A DNA stretch of 41,643 nucleotides from Spirochaetales bacterium. GTDB lineage: Bacteria; Spirochaetota; Spirochaetia; Treponematales; Treponemataceae. Positions 24,051-31,691 of this stretch are shown one piece after another. The DNA is taken from positions 1-41,643 of the forward strand of contig QKDA01000208.1 in NCBI GenBank assembly GCA_003246765.1, read 5' to 3'. The notes under the pieces were generated by a model. That model was not told the DNA's origin. It was given only the letters and a program-made list of their open reading frames with translations, and made no database searches. Position 1 is the stretch's first letter, and every line of letters begins with the position of its first letter. Position numbers and translations under genes: made by a program.

Positions 24051-27000
24051 ATGCCCGGCAAACAGGATCTCGAAATATTCAGGGAAGAACTCACCCGGCT
24101 CGGGAACGAGCGTGCCGTGGCCGCGGAACGCGGGGAGACCTTCGAGGAGCTTCCCTTTCCGGGCGACGCGGCCCAAACCCCTCCGGACATTGACGTCGAC
24201 AGCCTCATCTCCTCCCTGGGCAGTGCCCCCGTAACGCCTGCCTCGACCGAGGAACCCGCCTCGACTGAGGAACCTGCCGCGACCGAATCGCCTGACGCGC
24301 TTGAGGTGCCCTCCGCGCCCGAGGAACCCTCCTCTTTCGGCGGCATGTTCGAGCCGGAAGATACCGGCACCCCCCCGGAGACTCCCCTCCAGGGCGAAGA
24401 GCCCGACTTGGCCTCTCTTGATTCCCTCTTGTCTTCCCTCGATCTGGGCGAGGTTCCCGTTCCCGACGTACCCGCCCCCGACTTCTCCGACGATTTTTCC
24501 ATTCCCGAAGACCTGCTTTCTGGCTTCGCCGAGGAGGTGGAAACCGCCCGCGAATCTCCGGAGGACGCTTCTTCGGTCGAGAGCCTCGATGAGCTTGGGA
24601 CTATGGAAGACTTCTCCGCCCAGGAAATGGATTTCACCCCCGATTTCGAGGGCATCCGGAGGGCACCCGAGCCTGAGCGTTTTTCTGCCTTATCCGAAGA
24701 ACCCTCGGCTCCCGAATTCCCGGACGCTGAGGCCTTCGGCCTGGAAACCCTCGAGCCTGAGCCCCTGGACGAGGAGCCGCGGGAAGCCTCCTTCCCCGAG
24801 GTGGATATCCCCGAGGGTGACCTTCCGGGGGACATGCTATCCCTGGGAGACGATTTTTCCGTTCCCTCCGTTTCGGACATACCCTCCATAGACGAAGCCC
24901 TCGCCTCCATGAATTTCGCCCTGGAGAACGCCGGGGAAGAATCTCCCCCGGAAGCGGATATGCCCGGCCTTCCCGGCGACCTTTTCGGGGCAGGCGCCGC
25001 TCCCGATTTTCCCGGCATAGAGGACATCGGGTCCCCCGAGGCTCCCTCGTCGCCCTCGAACCCCGACGATCTCTCGGACCTTTCCCTCCCGGAGGAATTT
25101 GCCCTTCCCGGAGAGAGCGGTCCCGGCGAGGCTTCCCCCGAGATTGACGGTTTTGAGGGCTTTAGCCTGGATGAGGACTTTCTCAAGTCCACCATAGACA
25201 ACGTGGGGGACGAGGAATTTCACATCCCCGGATTCGCGGATTTCGCCTCCGGTTCCTCGGACCAGCTGCTTTCGGATATTTCCGCGGCCTCCCGACCGGG
25301 GGGCGGAAAAAAGGAAGTGCCCCTCCATATCAGCGAGGAGGAGCTGGACCGCCTTTTCGAGAACATCTCCCGTTTTCCCCTCAACCTCCGCATCGCCGCG
25401 GAAGAGTTCATCGCCGGGGATACGGGCACGGATGTCCAGAAGATGGAGCTCATCCAGACCATCCTTCGGGAATCCCCACTGCGAAAGATCGCCCATATCC
25501 TGTCCGACGCCCTGGGCAAGACCATCGAGGTTCCCAAGGATTTCGAGAAGAAGAGCTTCGCCGAATACGAGGAAGAGAAGTCCTCGCTTCGCTACGTCTT
25601 CCTTAACCGGGTCCTGCCCATCCTCACCATGGGCGCCATCGCGGCGACCCTTCTCGCCTGCGTAGGCTACCTTTCCTGGCAGTTCATTTACCGGCCCATC
25701 GCGGCGGAAATCCTCTACAATCGGGGCTATACGGCTATCGAGAACGAGCTGTACCCCCAATCCCTGGACCTGTTCAACCAGGCCGTGACGAAATGGGACA
25801 AGAAGAAGTGGTACTTTACCTACGCCCGGGCCTATCGGGATAGGAGGCAGTACCTCCTGGCGGAACGGATGTACTCGGCCCTGCTGGCCCGGTTCAACAA
25901 CGACAAGGCCGCCGGCCTCGAGTATGCCCGGATGCTCCTGGAGGACCTCAGAAATTTCGAGAAGGCCGAGACCGTGCTGAGACGCAAGGTCCTCGACAAC
26001 TACGTGAACGACAGCGAGGGGCTTATGCTCCTCGGCGACGTGTTCCTCGAATGGGCAGAGGAGGATCCCTCCAAGTTCGAGGAGGCCCGGAAGAGCTACG
26101 CCGCCCTCATTGAGCTTTACGGAAAGAAGGACCCCTACCTGGCGCGAATGATGCGCTACTTCATCCGGACCGACAACCTGGCGGAGGTCCTTCCCCTCAA
26201 GGACCACTTCCTCGCCAAATCCGCCAAGATCGGCGCCCAGGACCTGGTTGAGCTCGGGGGATACCTCGTGGACAAGCGGTACGAACCCGGTCCAGGCGAC
26301 AGCGAGGCCCTTAGGAACCAGATTGAGGACGTGCGGAAGGTTCTCGAGCGGGCTGTGGAATCGGATGCCGGGATTCCCGAGGCCCACTACAACATGGGCC
26401 GCTTCCTTATCTACAACTATGACGCGGATCTTGCCTACCGAGCCCTCGACGAGGCCCGGAGGCTCTTTGACGCCGCCCGGGTGATGACCCCCCGGAGGGT
26501 TATCCGGCGGGTGGACAACTACCGGCTTCTCGGGGAGCTGCGGGCCAGGAAGGGCGAGTACCTGGACGCGCTGGACCTTTACGCCTCGGGTATCGACATA
26601 TTCGAGACCCAGAGGGCCAACGGGGCGGTGGGTAAGGACCGCCGGGTCGGCATGCTCTACGCCGATTCGGCGGATATCGACTATTTCCTCGTGAACGGCC
26701 AGGGCGATGCCCTCATGAAATACCGCTCCGCCGTGGCGGAGCTCTACGACACCCCGTCGATCCGGTACCGCATAGGCTGGCTCAACTACGCCTCCGGCGA
26801 TTTCGGCGCCGCCTACGATTCCTTCTCCCTCGCCCACATAGAAAAGCCCGGGGACCGGAACGCCCTGTACAGCCTGGGGAACACCCTCATGCGCCGGGAC
26901 GACATATTCCTCGCCCAGGGCTACTACGAGCTTCTCATGGGTTCCCTGGACGCCGAACGCATCCGCAAGGGCGTCTCCTTTCCCTCCCCCCGCACGGATT

Positions 27001-27311
27001 TCCGGGATTTCGTAGAGGAGTACGTGAAGGCTTCCAACAATCTGGGCGTGTCCCTCTACAGGATAGCCGAGCGCAGCGGGGATTCCCGCAAGTACGCCCG
27101 GGCGGGTGCCCTCTTCGCCGAGTCCATCCGCGCGTCGGACAGCCTCACCCGGGACCCGGTTTCCGTGATCCGCTCCGACGCCCAAGCCCTGGCCGCCCTG
27201 AACCTAAAAAACATGACCCACCCGAAAACGGGCTTCGTGCCGGAGATTTACGTGGACATTCCCAAGCTTATGCAGGGGGAGGAACCCCTCAGGCAGCTCG
27301 TGGACCAATAA
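24051..27311 (+). CDS. Acidic-domain/TPR membrane protein, FlcA-like flagellar collar candidate
   Basis: A 1086-residue protein. Residues 1-420 are a low-complexity cytoplasmic region rich in Glu, Asp, Pro and Ser (repeats such as EEPASTEEPA and SLISSLG). Residues about 425-515 form a small folded region (ISEEELDRLFENISRFPLN). A single transmembrane helix lies at about 522-545 (LTMGAIAATLLACVGYLSW). The rest (about 550-1086) is a series of TPR-like helical pairs predicted to be periplasmic (AAEILYNRGYTAIENEL, YNMGRFLIYNYDADLAYRAL). This order matches what I recall of Borrelia BB0326/FlcA, needed for the periplasmic-flagellar collar. The assignment is by architecture only. CAGGAA precedes the ATG. 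Confidence 0.72.
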   Translation: MPGKQDLEIFREELTRLGNERAVAAERGETFEELPFPGDAAQTPPDIDVDSLISSLGSAPVTPASTEEPASTEEPAATESPDALEVPSAPEEPSSFGGMFEPEDTGTPPETPLQGEEPDLASLDSLLSSLDLGEVPVPDVPAPDFSDDFSIPEDLLSGFAEEVETARESPEDASSVESLDELGTMEDFSAQEMDFTPDFEGIRRAPEPERFSALSEEPSAPEFPDAEAFGLETLEPEPLDEEPREASFPEVDIPEGDLPGDMLSLGDDFSVPSVSDIPSIDEALASMNFALENAGEESPPEADMPGLPGDLFGAGAAPDFPGIEDIGSPEAPSSPSNPDDLSDLSLPEEFALPGESGPGEASPEIDGFEGFSLDEDFLKSTIDNVGDEEFHIPGFADFASGSSDQLLSDISAASRPGGGKKEVPLHISEEELDRLFENISRFPLNLRIAAEEFIAGDTGTDVQKMELIQTILRESPLRKIAHILSDALGKTIEVPKDFEKKSFAEYEEEKSSLRYVFLNRVLPILTMGAIAATLLACVGYLSWQFIYRPIAAEILYNRGYTAIENELYPQSLDLFNQAVTKWDKKKWYFTYARAYRDRRQYLLAERMYSALLARFNNDKAAGLEYARMLLEDLRNFEKAETVLRRKVLDNYVNDSEGLMLLGDVFLEWAEEDPSKFEEARKSYAALIELYGKKDPYLARMMRYFIRTDNLAEVLPLKDHFLAKSAKIGAQDLVELGGYLVDKRYEPGPGDSEALRNQIEDVRKVLERAVESDAGIPEAHYNMGRFLIYNYDADLAYRALDEARRLFDAARVMTPRRVIRRVDNYRLLGELRARKGEYLDALDLYASGIDIFETQRANGAVGKDRRVGMLYADSADIDYFLVNGQGDALMKYRSAVAELYDTPSIRYRIGWLNYASGDFGAAYDSFSLAHIEKPGDRNALYSLGNTLMRRDDIFLAQGYYELLMGSLDAERIRKGVSFPSPRTDFRDFVEEYVKASNNLGVSLYRIAERSGDSRKYARAGALFAESIRASDSLTRDPVSVIRSDAQALAALNLKNMTHPKTGFVPEIYVDIPKLMQGEEPLRQLVDQ

Positions 27312-27330
27312 GGCCGATCCCCGCGTTGGA

Positions 27331-27688
27331 TCAGTATCGGTAGCGGAGCCCCCCGGCTACGCTGAAGGTTACCCTCGGATTGTCGGGGAAGGTACCCGTG
27401 TAGCCGAACTCGAAGGGGAAGGAAAAGTGCTCCAGCAGAACCGCCTCGATTCCTATGCCGAGAGCGCAGACGGCGTCCAGGGCCCGAAGGAGTTCCGCGT
27501 TCACGGAGTAGTCGAGAATCCTTCCCCAAAACTCCTCCGGGTCATAGGAGCCCCCCGCCGGGATTTCCCGATAGGGTATTCCCGAACATCCCCAGGGCAT
27601 TGGGGAATTCGGTAAAGGGATCCTGGGCTGCAAGAGGGGCTAGAAGGAGAGCGAAAACCGCGAGAATCGTCACGCCGCGTTTTGTCAT
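27331..27688 (-). pseudogene. Frameshifted small outer-membrane-like protein
   Basis: The N-terminal part (ATG at 27688, GAGGTGAG before it) encodes a signal peptide (MTKRGVTILAVFALLLAPLAAQ) and then PFTEFPNALGMFGNTLSGN before a stop. The remaining sequence continues in another frame as GGSYDPEEFWGRILDYSVNA to SVAGGLRYRY, ending in the alternating aromatic C-terminus typical of beta-barrels. The two parts join at a run of six C/G (27551-27556). Removing one base restores a 118-residue secreted protein. This is either a true inactivating or phase-variable frameshift, or a homopolymer sequencing error. Function is unknown. Confidence 0.68.
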
Positions 27689-27724
27689 AAGCCTCACCTC
27701 TCCCATAAAGTATACTGCGGTCTC

Positions 27725-27753
27725 TTGCATAAACCTCTTATTCCTGCTACTAT
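27725..27753 (+). promoter_or_regulatory. Promoter of tRNA-Val
   Basis: TTGCAT (27725-27730), 17-bp spacer, TACTAT (27748-27753). Transcription would begin near 27760, leaving a short 5' leader of about 23 nt that contains the T8 tract pairing with the 3' trailer. Confidence 0.5.
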
Positions 27754-27771
27754 AACCCTGCTTTCGGGCGT

Positions 27772-27864
27772 GTCTTTTTTTTGGACGATTAACTCAGCGG
27801 TAGAGTGCTACCTTCACACGGTAGAAGTCACTGGTTCAAATCCAGTATCGTCCAAAAAAAAGAC
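27772..27864 (+). repeat. Inverted repeat extending the tRNA-Val acceptor stem
   Basis: 27772-27789 (GTC, eight T, GGACGAT) is perfectly complementary to 27847-27864 (ATCGTCC, eight A, GAC). The precursor could therefore form an uninterrupted 18-bp stem, 11 bp beyond the mature acceptor stem. A T9-rich stretch after 27865 may act as terminator. Confidence 0.85.
27783..27854 (+). tRNA. tRNA-Val (anticodon CAC)
   Basis: A 72-nt cloverleaf: acceptor GGACGAT/ATCGTCC, D-arm ACTC...GAGT, anticodon stem CTACC/GGTAG with loop TTCACAC giving anticodon CAC (reads GUG, valine), and T-arm ACTGG-TTCAAAT-CCAGT. The CCA end is not encoded; the discriminator is A27854. An open frame runs straight through the gene, which is coincidental. 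Confidence 0.93.
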
Positions 27865-27928
27865 CTTTTTTTTTCTATCCGGCCTTCCTCCGTCGTTTAC
27901 TTTCCCCTTTTGCGCTATACTAACTGCA

Positions 27929-28567
27929 ATGAGAAACGCTCTGTTAGCCCTTATTGGAGATTTTAGATATCGCAAAATTTCGCAATCCGCGACGGTTAAC
28001 GATTTATTAAAGGAATTCTTTCGCAAGTCGATCCATTTTTGCGCTGCCCTGGTTCCGTGGTTTGCGGAGCGGCATTTTGACGCGACGGTGATTCTGCTGT
28101 CGGTCGTTTTGTCGGTCTACGGCTGGAGCGAATACCGCCGTCTCAGCGGTTTCGCGGTTCCCGTCATCTCCCGCATCACGGTTCTCGCCGCCCGAAAGCG
28201 GGATGAGGGGCGGTTCGTTCTCGGCCCGGTCACCATGGCGGTGGGCGTGATGTTCACCCTGCTCCTGTTCCCCGGGGATGCCGCAAAGATCGGCATCTAT
28301 GCCCTTGCCTTCGGCGACGGGATCGCGAGCTTGGCGGGCAAGCTCTGGGGCAAAACCCGTCTTCCCCTCACCCGGGGAAAAAGCCTCGAAGGCAGCCTTG
28401 CCTGCTTCCTCATGGTGTTTATCTCTTCCCTGACGGTTCTGCGGAATCCCCTGGCGGCGTTCGCCGTCGCGGCGGCCGCCTCCTTGGTAGAGCTCATTCC
28501 CCTTCAGGATTACGACAATCTCTTCATTCCCATCGCCATTGCGGGATTCGTGAGCCTACTGCCATAG
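27929..28567 (+). CDS. Dolichol/phytol-kinase-type (CdsA-related) membrane protein
   Basis: A 212-residue integral membrane protein with about five hydrophobic segments. The block LGPVTMAVGVMFTLLLFPGDAAKIGIYALAFGDGIASLAGKLWG, cut here into GPVTMAVGVM and ALAFGDGIASLAGKLWGK, followed by TRGKSLEGSLACFL matches the CTP-dependent polyprenol/phytol kinase and CdsA superfamily, where the Asp in FGDG and the Lys in GKS contact nucleotide. Likely a lipid-alcohol kinase; substrate unknown. The ATG at 27929 is chosen over the longer open frame because that frame translates the tRNA gene. TATACT ends 7 nt before the ATG and there is no Shine-Dalgarno, so the message may be leaderless. It converges with the next gene with a 12-bp overlap. 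Confidence 0.75.
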   Translation: MRNALLALIGDFRYRKISQSATVNDLLKEFFRKSIHFCAALVPWFAERHFDATVILLSVVLSVYGWSEYRRLSGFAVPVISRITVLAARKRDEGRFVLGPVTMAVGVMFTLLLFPGDAAKIGIYALAFGDGIASLAGKLWGKTRLPLTRGKSLEGSLACFLMVFISSLTVLRNPLAAFAVAAAASLVELIPLQDYDNLFIPIAIAGFVSLLP

Positions 28568-29383
28568 GTAGTAGGAATGAAGCCCCCGGAGAAACATCCT
28601 GGCGCCCCCGAAGAACAGCGCGGTTCCCGCAGCGAGGATCGCCCACGCGTCGCAGGAAAGAAGCAGCCCATAGCCGGCTAAAAACACCGCGAGCCCCGCC
28701 GCCGAGCGTCGGTACTCGGGTATTCCCCGCCGTATTCCCTGAAGCAGGAACGCCGCCACTGACAGGACCCCGACGATGGCGAGAAAGGTTTCCATGGCCC
28801 TCGGATACCCGCTGCGGACGTAAAAGTTCGCGGCCAGGTCGGAGGTATTCATGGGAATCGCCTTGGCCAGGGAGAAGGAAAAGAAGGATAGAATGAATAC
28901 GCCCGCGCCGGTTTGCTGGGAATTTTCGGCGGTGGCGAATATGATTCCCCCCAGTATCGAGAGCAGGGCCATCAGCCGCGCGAAAAGGGCGACCCGGGAG
29001 ATGCTTACGGAATACACCATGGACCCGACCCAGAGATCCCGCAGGGGCATGACAAGGCGAAGGGACTCCAGGGCGACGGCGAAGGCCGCCGCGGCGAAAA
29101 AGGTAAGCTCCACCGTTTGGGTCTTCTCGAAGGCAAAGAGGATAAAGGCCAGGCTCGCCGCGGCGAAGAGCGGAAAGGCCGCCACCGCGAGCACGGAGGC
29201 GACGGGGCTGTAGCGGAAGAGGGGAAGGGAGCCGAGAAAGGGCAGCGGACGGGTGCCCGGCGCCTCTGCGGGGAGGTAGTCCCCGGTGAGAACGGCGATA
29301 ACCGCGACTGCGGCCCCGGCCAGGAGTATCGCCGCCATGGCGAGGGCGGCTCGTAAGAAACGGTTGCGTGCGGCTATGGTCAT
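28556..29383 (-). CDS. Polytopic membrane protein of unknown function
   Basis: A 275-residue protein with seven or eight hydrophobic helices, beginning MTIAARNRFLRAALAMAAIL. Hydrophilic pieces are short (VMPLRDLWVGSM, IPMNTSDLAANFYVRSG, QGIRRGIPEYRRSA). I do not recognise the family. The central run of helices resembles multi-helix spirochaetal sensor-like proteins but has no output domain. The ATG at 29383 is preferred to one 14 codons upstream because TATCCT ends 7 nt before it. It lies between a lipid-kinase-like gene and a DUF2259 gene, on the opposite strand to both. Confidence 0.68.
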   Translation of the reverse strand: MTIAARNRFLRAALAMAAILLAGAAVAVIAVLTGDYLPAEAPGTRPLPFLGSLPLFRYSPVASVLAVAAFPLFAAASLAFILFAFEKTQTVELTFFAAAAFAVALESLRLVMPLRDLWVGSMVYSVSISRVALFARLMALLSILGGIIFATAENSQQTGAGVFILSFFSFSLAKAIPMNTSDLAANFYVRSGYPRAMETFLAIVGVLSVAAFLLQGIRRGIPEYRRSAAGLAVFLAGYGLLLSCDAWAILAAGTALFFGGARMFLRGLHSYYLWQ

Positions 29384-29477
29384 AGCCTCGAGGATAGCAC
29401 CAAAAACCCGGAAAGGGAATCTCAAGTCCCCGGCTCAGGCTGTCGATACTGAAGCAAAGCCACTCGGGGAGTATCCA

Positions 29478-30158
29478 ATGCGTAAAACAGCCCTTGCCAT
29501 CGCCCTCATTCTTTCCCTGTCCGGAGCCTTCGCGGGCGACGTAGCCAATTTCGTCAACCTCGGCTTTTCCGCCGACGGGAGCCGCTTCGTTTTCGGCCAA
29601 TACGGCGTGACCGACGCCGACTTTAGGGGTTATGCCGACATTTGGTGCGTGGAGGTGGCTAAAAACGCCTTCCTGCAGGGCGGAGTCTTCTCGACCCCTC
29701 CCTCCTCGGCCACTGCCGGAAGGGACGGCTCCGGGGTGTTTGCGGCGCTCCAGAACAAGGCCGCTTCCTTCCTCGCGAAGAACGGAATCGACAGCTCCCG
29801 CACGGGGCGCTCCCTGTACGTGCAGACCGGGGAAAACGCGCCGGGTTCCGCCCTCTCCTTTCGCGACTTCGAGCGGGGCACAGCGTATGCGGTCGCGCTT
29901 ACCGAAAGAAGCGAGGGTTCCGGTGCCGCGGTACGGTCCGCCTTTTACCTCACCGTAACCGTGACCTCTAAAGACGGTTCCTCCGCGAAGCATACCGTGG
30001 GTCTCCCGGGGTACTTGCGGGAGGGCGTAAAGGGTTACGGCATCCGGCGCGTACTGATCGACGATACGGGGAAGTCCCTCGCGTTCATCATCGAGAAGCG
30101 CGTGTCCTCTCCCCGGGGAGACTCGGTGCGCTTCATGGTCGAGACCCTCAGGCTTTAA
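29478..30158 (+). CDS. Secreted DUF2259-like protein
   Basis: A 226-residue protein with signal peptide (about 1-19, ending AFAG). The segment FVNLGFSADGSRFVFGQYGV followed by DIWCVEVAKNAFLQGG fits the DUF2259 family of predicted secreted proteins, which I associate with treponemes. It probably has a beta-propeller-like WD40/TolB-type strand pattern; no catalytic residues are evident. GGGGAG precedes the ATG. The open frame continues upstream antisense to the membrane-protein gene, but the signal peptide fixes the start. It converges with the next gene, overlapping by 4 bp. Confidence 0.75.
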   Translation: MRKTALAIALILSLSGAFAGDVANFVNLGFSADGSRFVFGQYGVTDADFRGYADIWCVEVAKNAFLQGGVFSTPPSSATAGRDGSGVFAALQNKAASFLAKNGIDSSRTGRSLYVQTGENAPGSALSFRDFERGTAYAVALTERSEGSGAAVRSAFYLTVTVTSKDGSSAKHTVGLPGYLREGVKGYGIRRVLIDDTGKSLAFIIEKRVSSPRGDSVRFMVETLRL

Positions 30159-30538
30159 GGCGCGCCGACTATCTCCCGAAAGACCTGGAATACCGTTTTG
30201 CCGTCTTCGCTCAGGATCCTCACGAGGATCCTGTCGTTTTTTAAAGGGCTTTCCCGCCAGAGGGCCTCGTGCCAGAGGGCCTTCGCTGCCTCCCGGTAAG
30301 CCTCTTCGCGGCGCTCCGCGGGCCAGGGCCGCTGCGTGAATAGATAGGTTCCCGCGGGAATCGACGATGCCTCTCCGGGATCCGCCAGGTGGGCTTCCTC
30401 GGGAGGCTCGAGGTCTCCCTCCCTTACCAGGGACCGGTAGGCGAGGATTGACCTGGTTCCGTCCGGCGCTTCCCCTCCGGGAGCCTCGGGCGCGGCAATG
30501 GGCCTCCGAAGTTCTAGTACGTGCACTGTATGCTTCAT
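30155..30538 (-). CDS. Conserved-looking small protein, unknown function
   Basis: A 127-residue, soluble protein with no signal peptide. It starts MKHTVHVLELRRPI and has a central PAGTYLFTQRPWPAERREE and an end ILVRILSEDGKTVFQVFREI, which looks like a small alpha/beta fold. I do not recognise it. A -10-like TAGAGT ends 9 nt before the ATG and no Shine-Dalgarno is seen. It diverges from the lipoprotein gene at 30609. Confidence 0.6.
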   Translation of the reverse strand: MKHTVHVLELRRPIAAPEAPGGEAPDGTRSILAYRSLVREGDLEPPEEAHLADPGEASSIPAGTYLFTQRPWPAERREEAYREAAKALWHEALWRESPLKNDRILVRILSEDGKTVFQVFREIVGAP

Positions 30539-30608
30539 GGTACGAAGACTCTACCCGATTTTCGGGCAAGGGGCGAGGGGGAGGCGACAAAGCCGGCGGA
30601 GGATTCCC

Positions 30609-31595
30609 ATGAAAGTCCCGTTGGCTCCCTGCCTCGCCCTTCCCTGCGTCCTGGTTCTCACTGGCTGCCTCTCCTGCGCCGTCGATGCGGCAGTGCTCTC
30701 CGTTTGGGGTTCCGATGCCGCGCCGCCGACCCTGCTCTCGGTTACGCCCCGGTCATCGACCCTGGTATCCGTAGCCTTTTCCGGCCCCGTGCGGGTTCTC
30801 GACGCCTCCGCCGCCTCCGAGGGGGGACAGGACCTGGGGGCGCGATGGGCCGAAGGGGAAACCGCCTCGGTAGAATTTTCCCTGTCATCCGCCCTTCCCG
30901 CGGGGGGACGGGGCCTTATCGAGGGAACCGTGGCCGACGGCGCGGGCAGCACCCTTTCCTTTACGGTACCCTTTACGGGATACAATGAGAGGCCCGCGGT
31001 CTTGCGGATCAACGAGGTACGATTCGATTACTCCAAACCCAAGGTGGAATTCGTGGAATTCCTCGTGCTCCGGGGGGGCAACCTCGGGGGGATAACGATC
31101 GAGAATTACCGGAACGCCGCGCGGCCGGTCACGGAGCTCCCTCCCTGCGAGGTATCCGCGGGGGATTTCGTCGTATGGCATCTCCGGTCCGTAGAGGAGG
31201 GCCTGGTGACGGAACTCGGGGCGGTAGACGTTTCCGCGGGGACGGACTCGAATCCCCAGGCCCGGGATATCTGGGACGACCAGACGAGCGCCCCCCTGAA
31301 GGGCACCAACGCCCTGCTCCTTCGGGAACGGCGGGGCGGGGCCCTTCAGGATGCCCTCCTGGCGGCGGAAACCGCCTTCGCCGATTGGCCTTCGGACGCG
31401 GTGTCCGCCGCCGCCCGGGAGGCGGAAACCGCGGGTTTGTGGCCCGGTTCATCCCTTGGTTCCGCCGTGAACACCGACGGAACGAGCCCCACGAGGACCC
31501 TCGGAAGGATCTCGGCGGGCGAGGGCGGGGCCGGGGAATGGGCGGTTTGCCCCACGGGCAAGTGCAGTCCCGGCGGGGCAAACTGGGTTCCCTAA
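30609..31595 (+). CDS. Lipoprotein with lamin-tail-like domain
   Basis: A 328-residue protein with a lipoprotein signal ending in VLTGC (Cys about 20). Residues 45-125 read as a beta-sandwich (LLSVTPRSSTLVSVAFSGPV), like bacterial Ig-like domains. From about 135 the pattern LRINEVRFDYSKPKVEFVEF then LGGITIENY fits a lamin-tail domain, found in surface and secreted proteins. The C-terminus has two Cys and Gly/Pro (CPTGKCSPGGANWVP), which may form a disulfide. GGAGG precedes the ATG. Probably a surface or periplasmic structural or binding protein; ligand unknown. Confidence 0.72.
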   Translation: MKVPLAPCLALPCVLVLTGCLSCAVDAAVLSVWGSDAAPPTLLSVTPRSSTLVSVAFSGPVRVLDASAASEGGQDLGARWAEGETASVEFSLSSALPAGGRGLIEGTVADGAGSTLSFTVPFTGYNERPAVLRINEVRFDYSKPKVEFVEFLVLRGGNLGGITIENYRNAARPVTELPPCEVSAGDFVVWHLRSVEEGLVTELGAVDVSAGTDSNPQARDIWDDQTSAPLKGTNALLLRERRGGALQDALLAAETAFADWPSDAVSAAAREAETAGLWPGSSLGSAVNTDGTSPTRTLGRISAGEGGAGEWAVCPTGKCSPGGANWVP

Positions 31596-31600
31596 CCCTG

Positions 31601-31616
31601 GGTCCGGGACCGGACC
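31601..31616. terminator. Weak hairpin after the lipoprotein gene
   Basis: GGTCCG-GGAC-CGGACC is a perfect 6-bp stem just past the stop, but no T-run follows. It may only stabilise the 3' end. Confidence 0.3.
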
Positions 31617-31636
31617 TGAGGCTTCCTCCGCTTCCA

Positions 31637-31675
31637 TTGGCATGGCCCCCCGTTTCGCTGTACACTGGAGTGTAC
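31637..31675 (+). promoter_or_regulatory. U32 gene promoter with palindromic operator
   Basis: TTGGCA (31637-31642), 18 bp, TACACT (31661-31666). The -10 sits in a perfect inverted repeat GTACACT-GG-AGTGTAC (31660-31675). A repressor bound there would block transcription. The Shine-Dalgarno GGAGG follows at about 31681. Confidence 0.55.
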
Positions 31676-31691
31676 TGAACGGAGGAATTGC

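Noticed and set aside
24837-27185. Long open frame antisense to the TPR gene (782 codons)
   Set aside because: Composition (Val/Gly/His-rich, no domain) is that of a shadow frame in GC-rich DNA; the plus-strand frame has clear TPR and membrane segments.
28524-30590. Long minus-strand open frame of 688 codons
   Set aside because: Arg/Gly/Pro-rich without motifs and overlaps four better supported genes.
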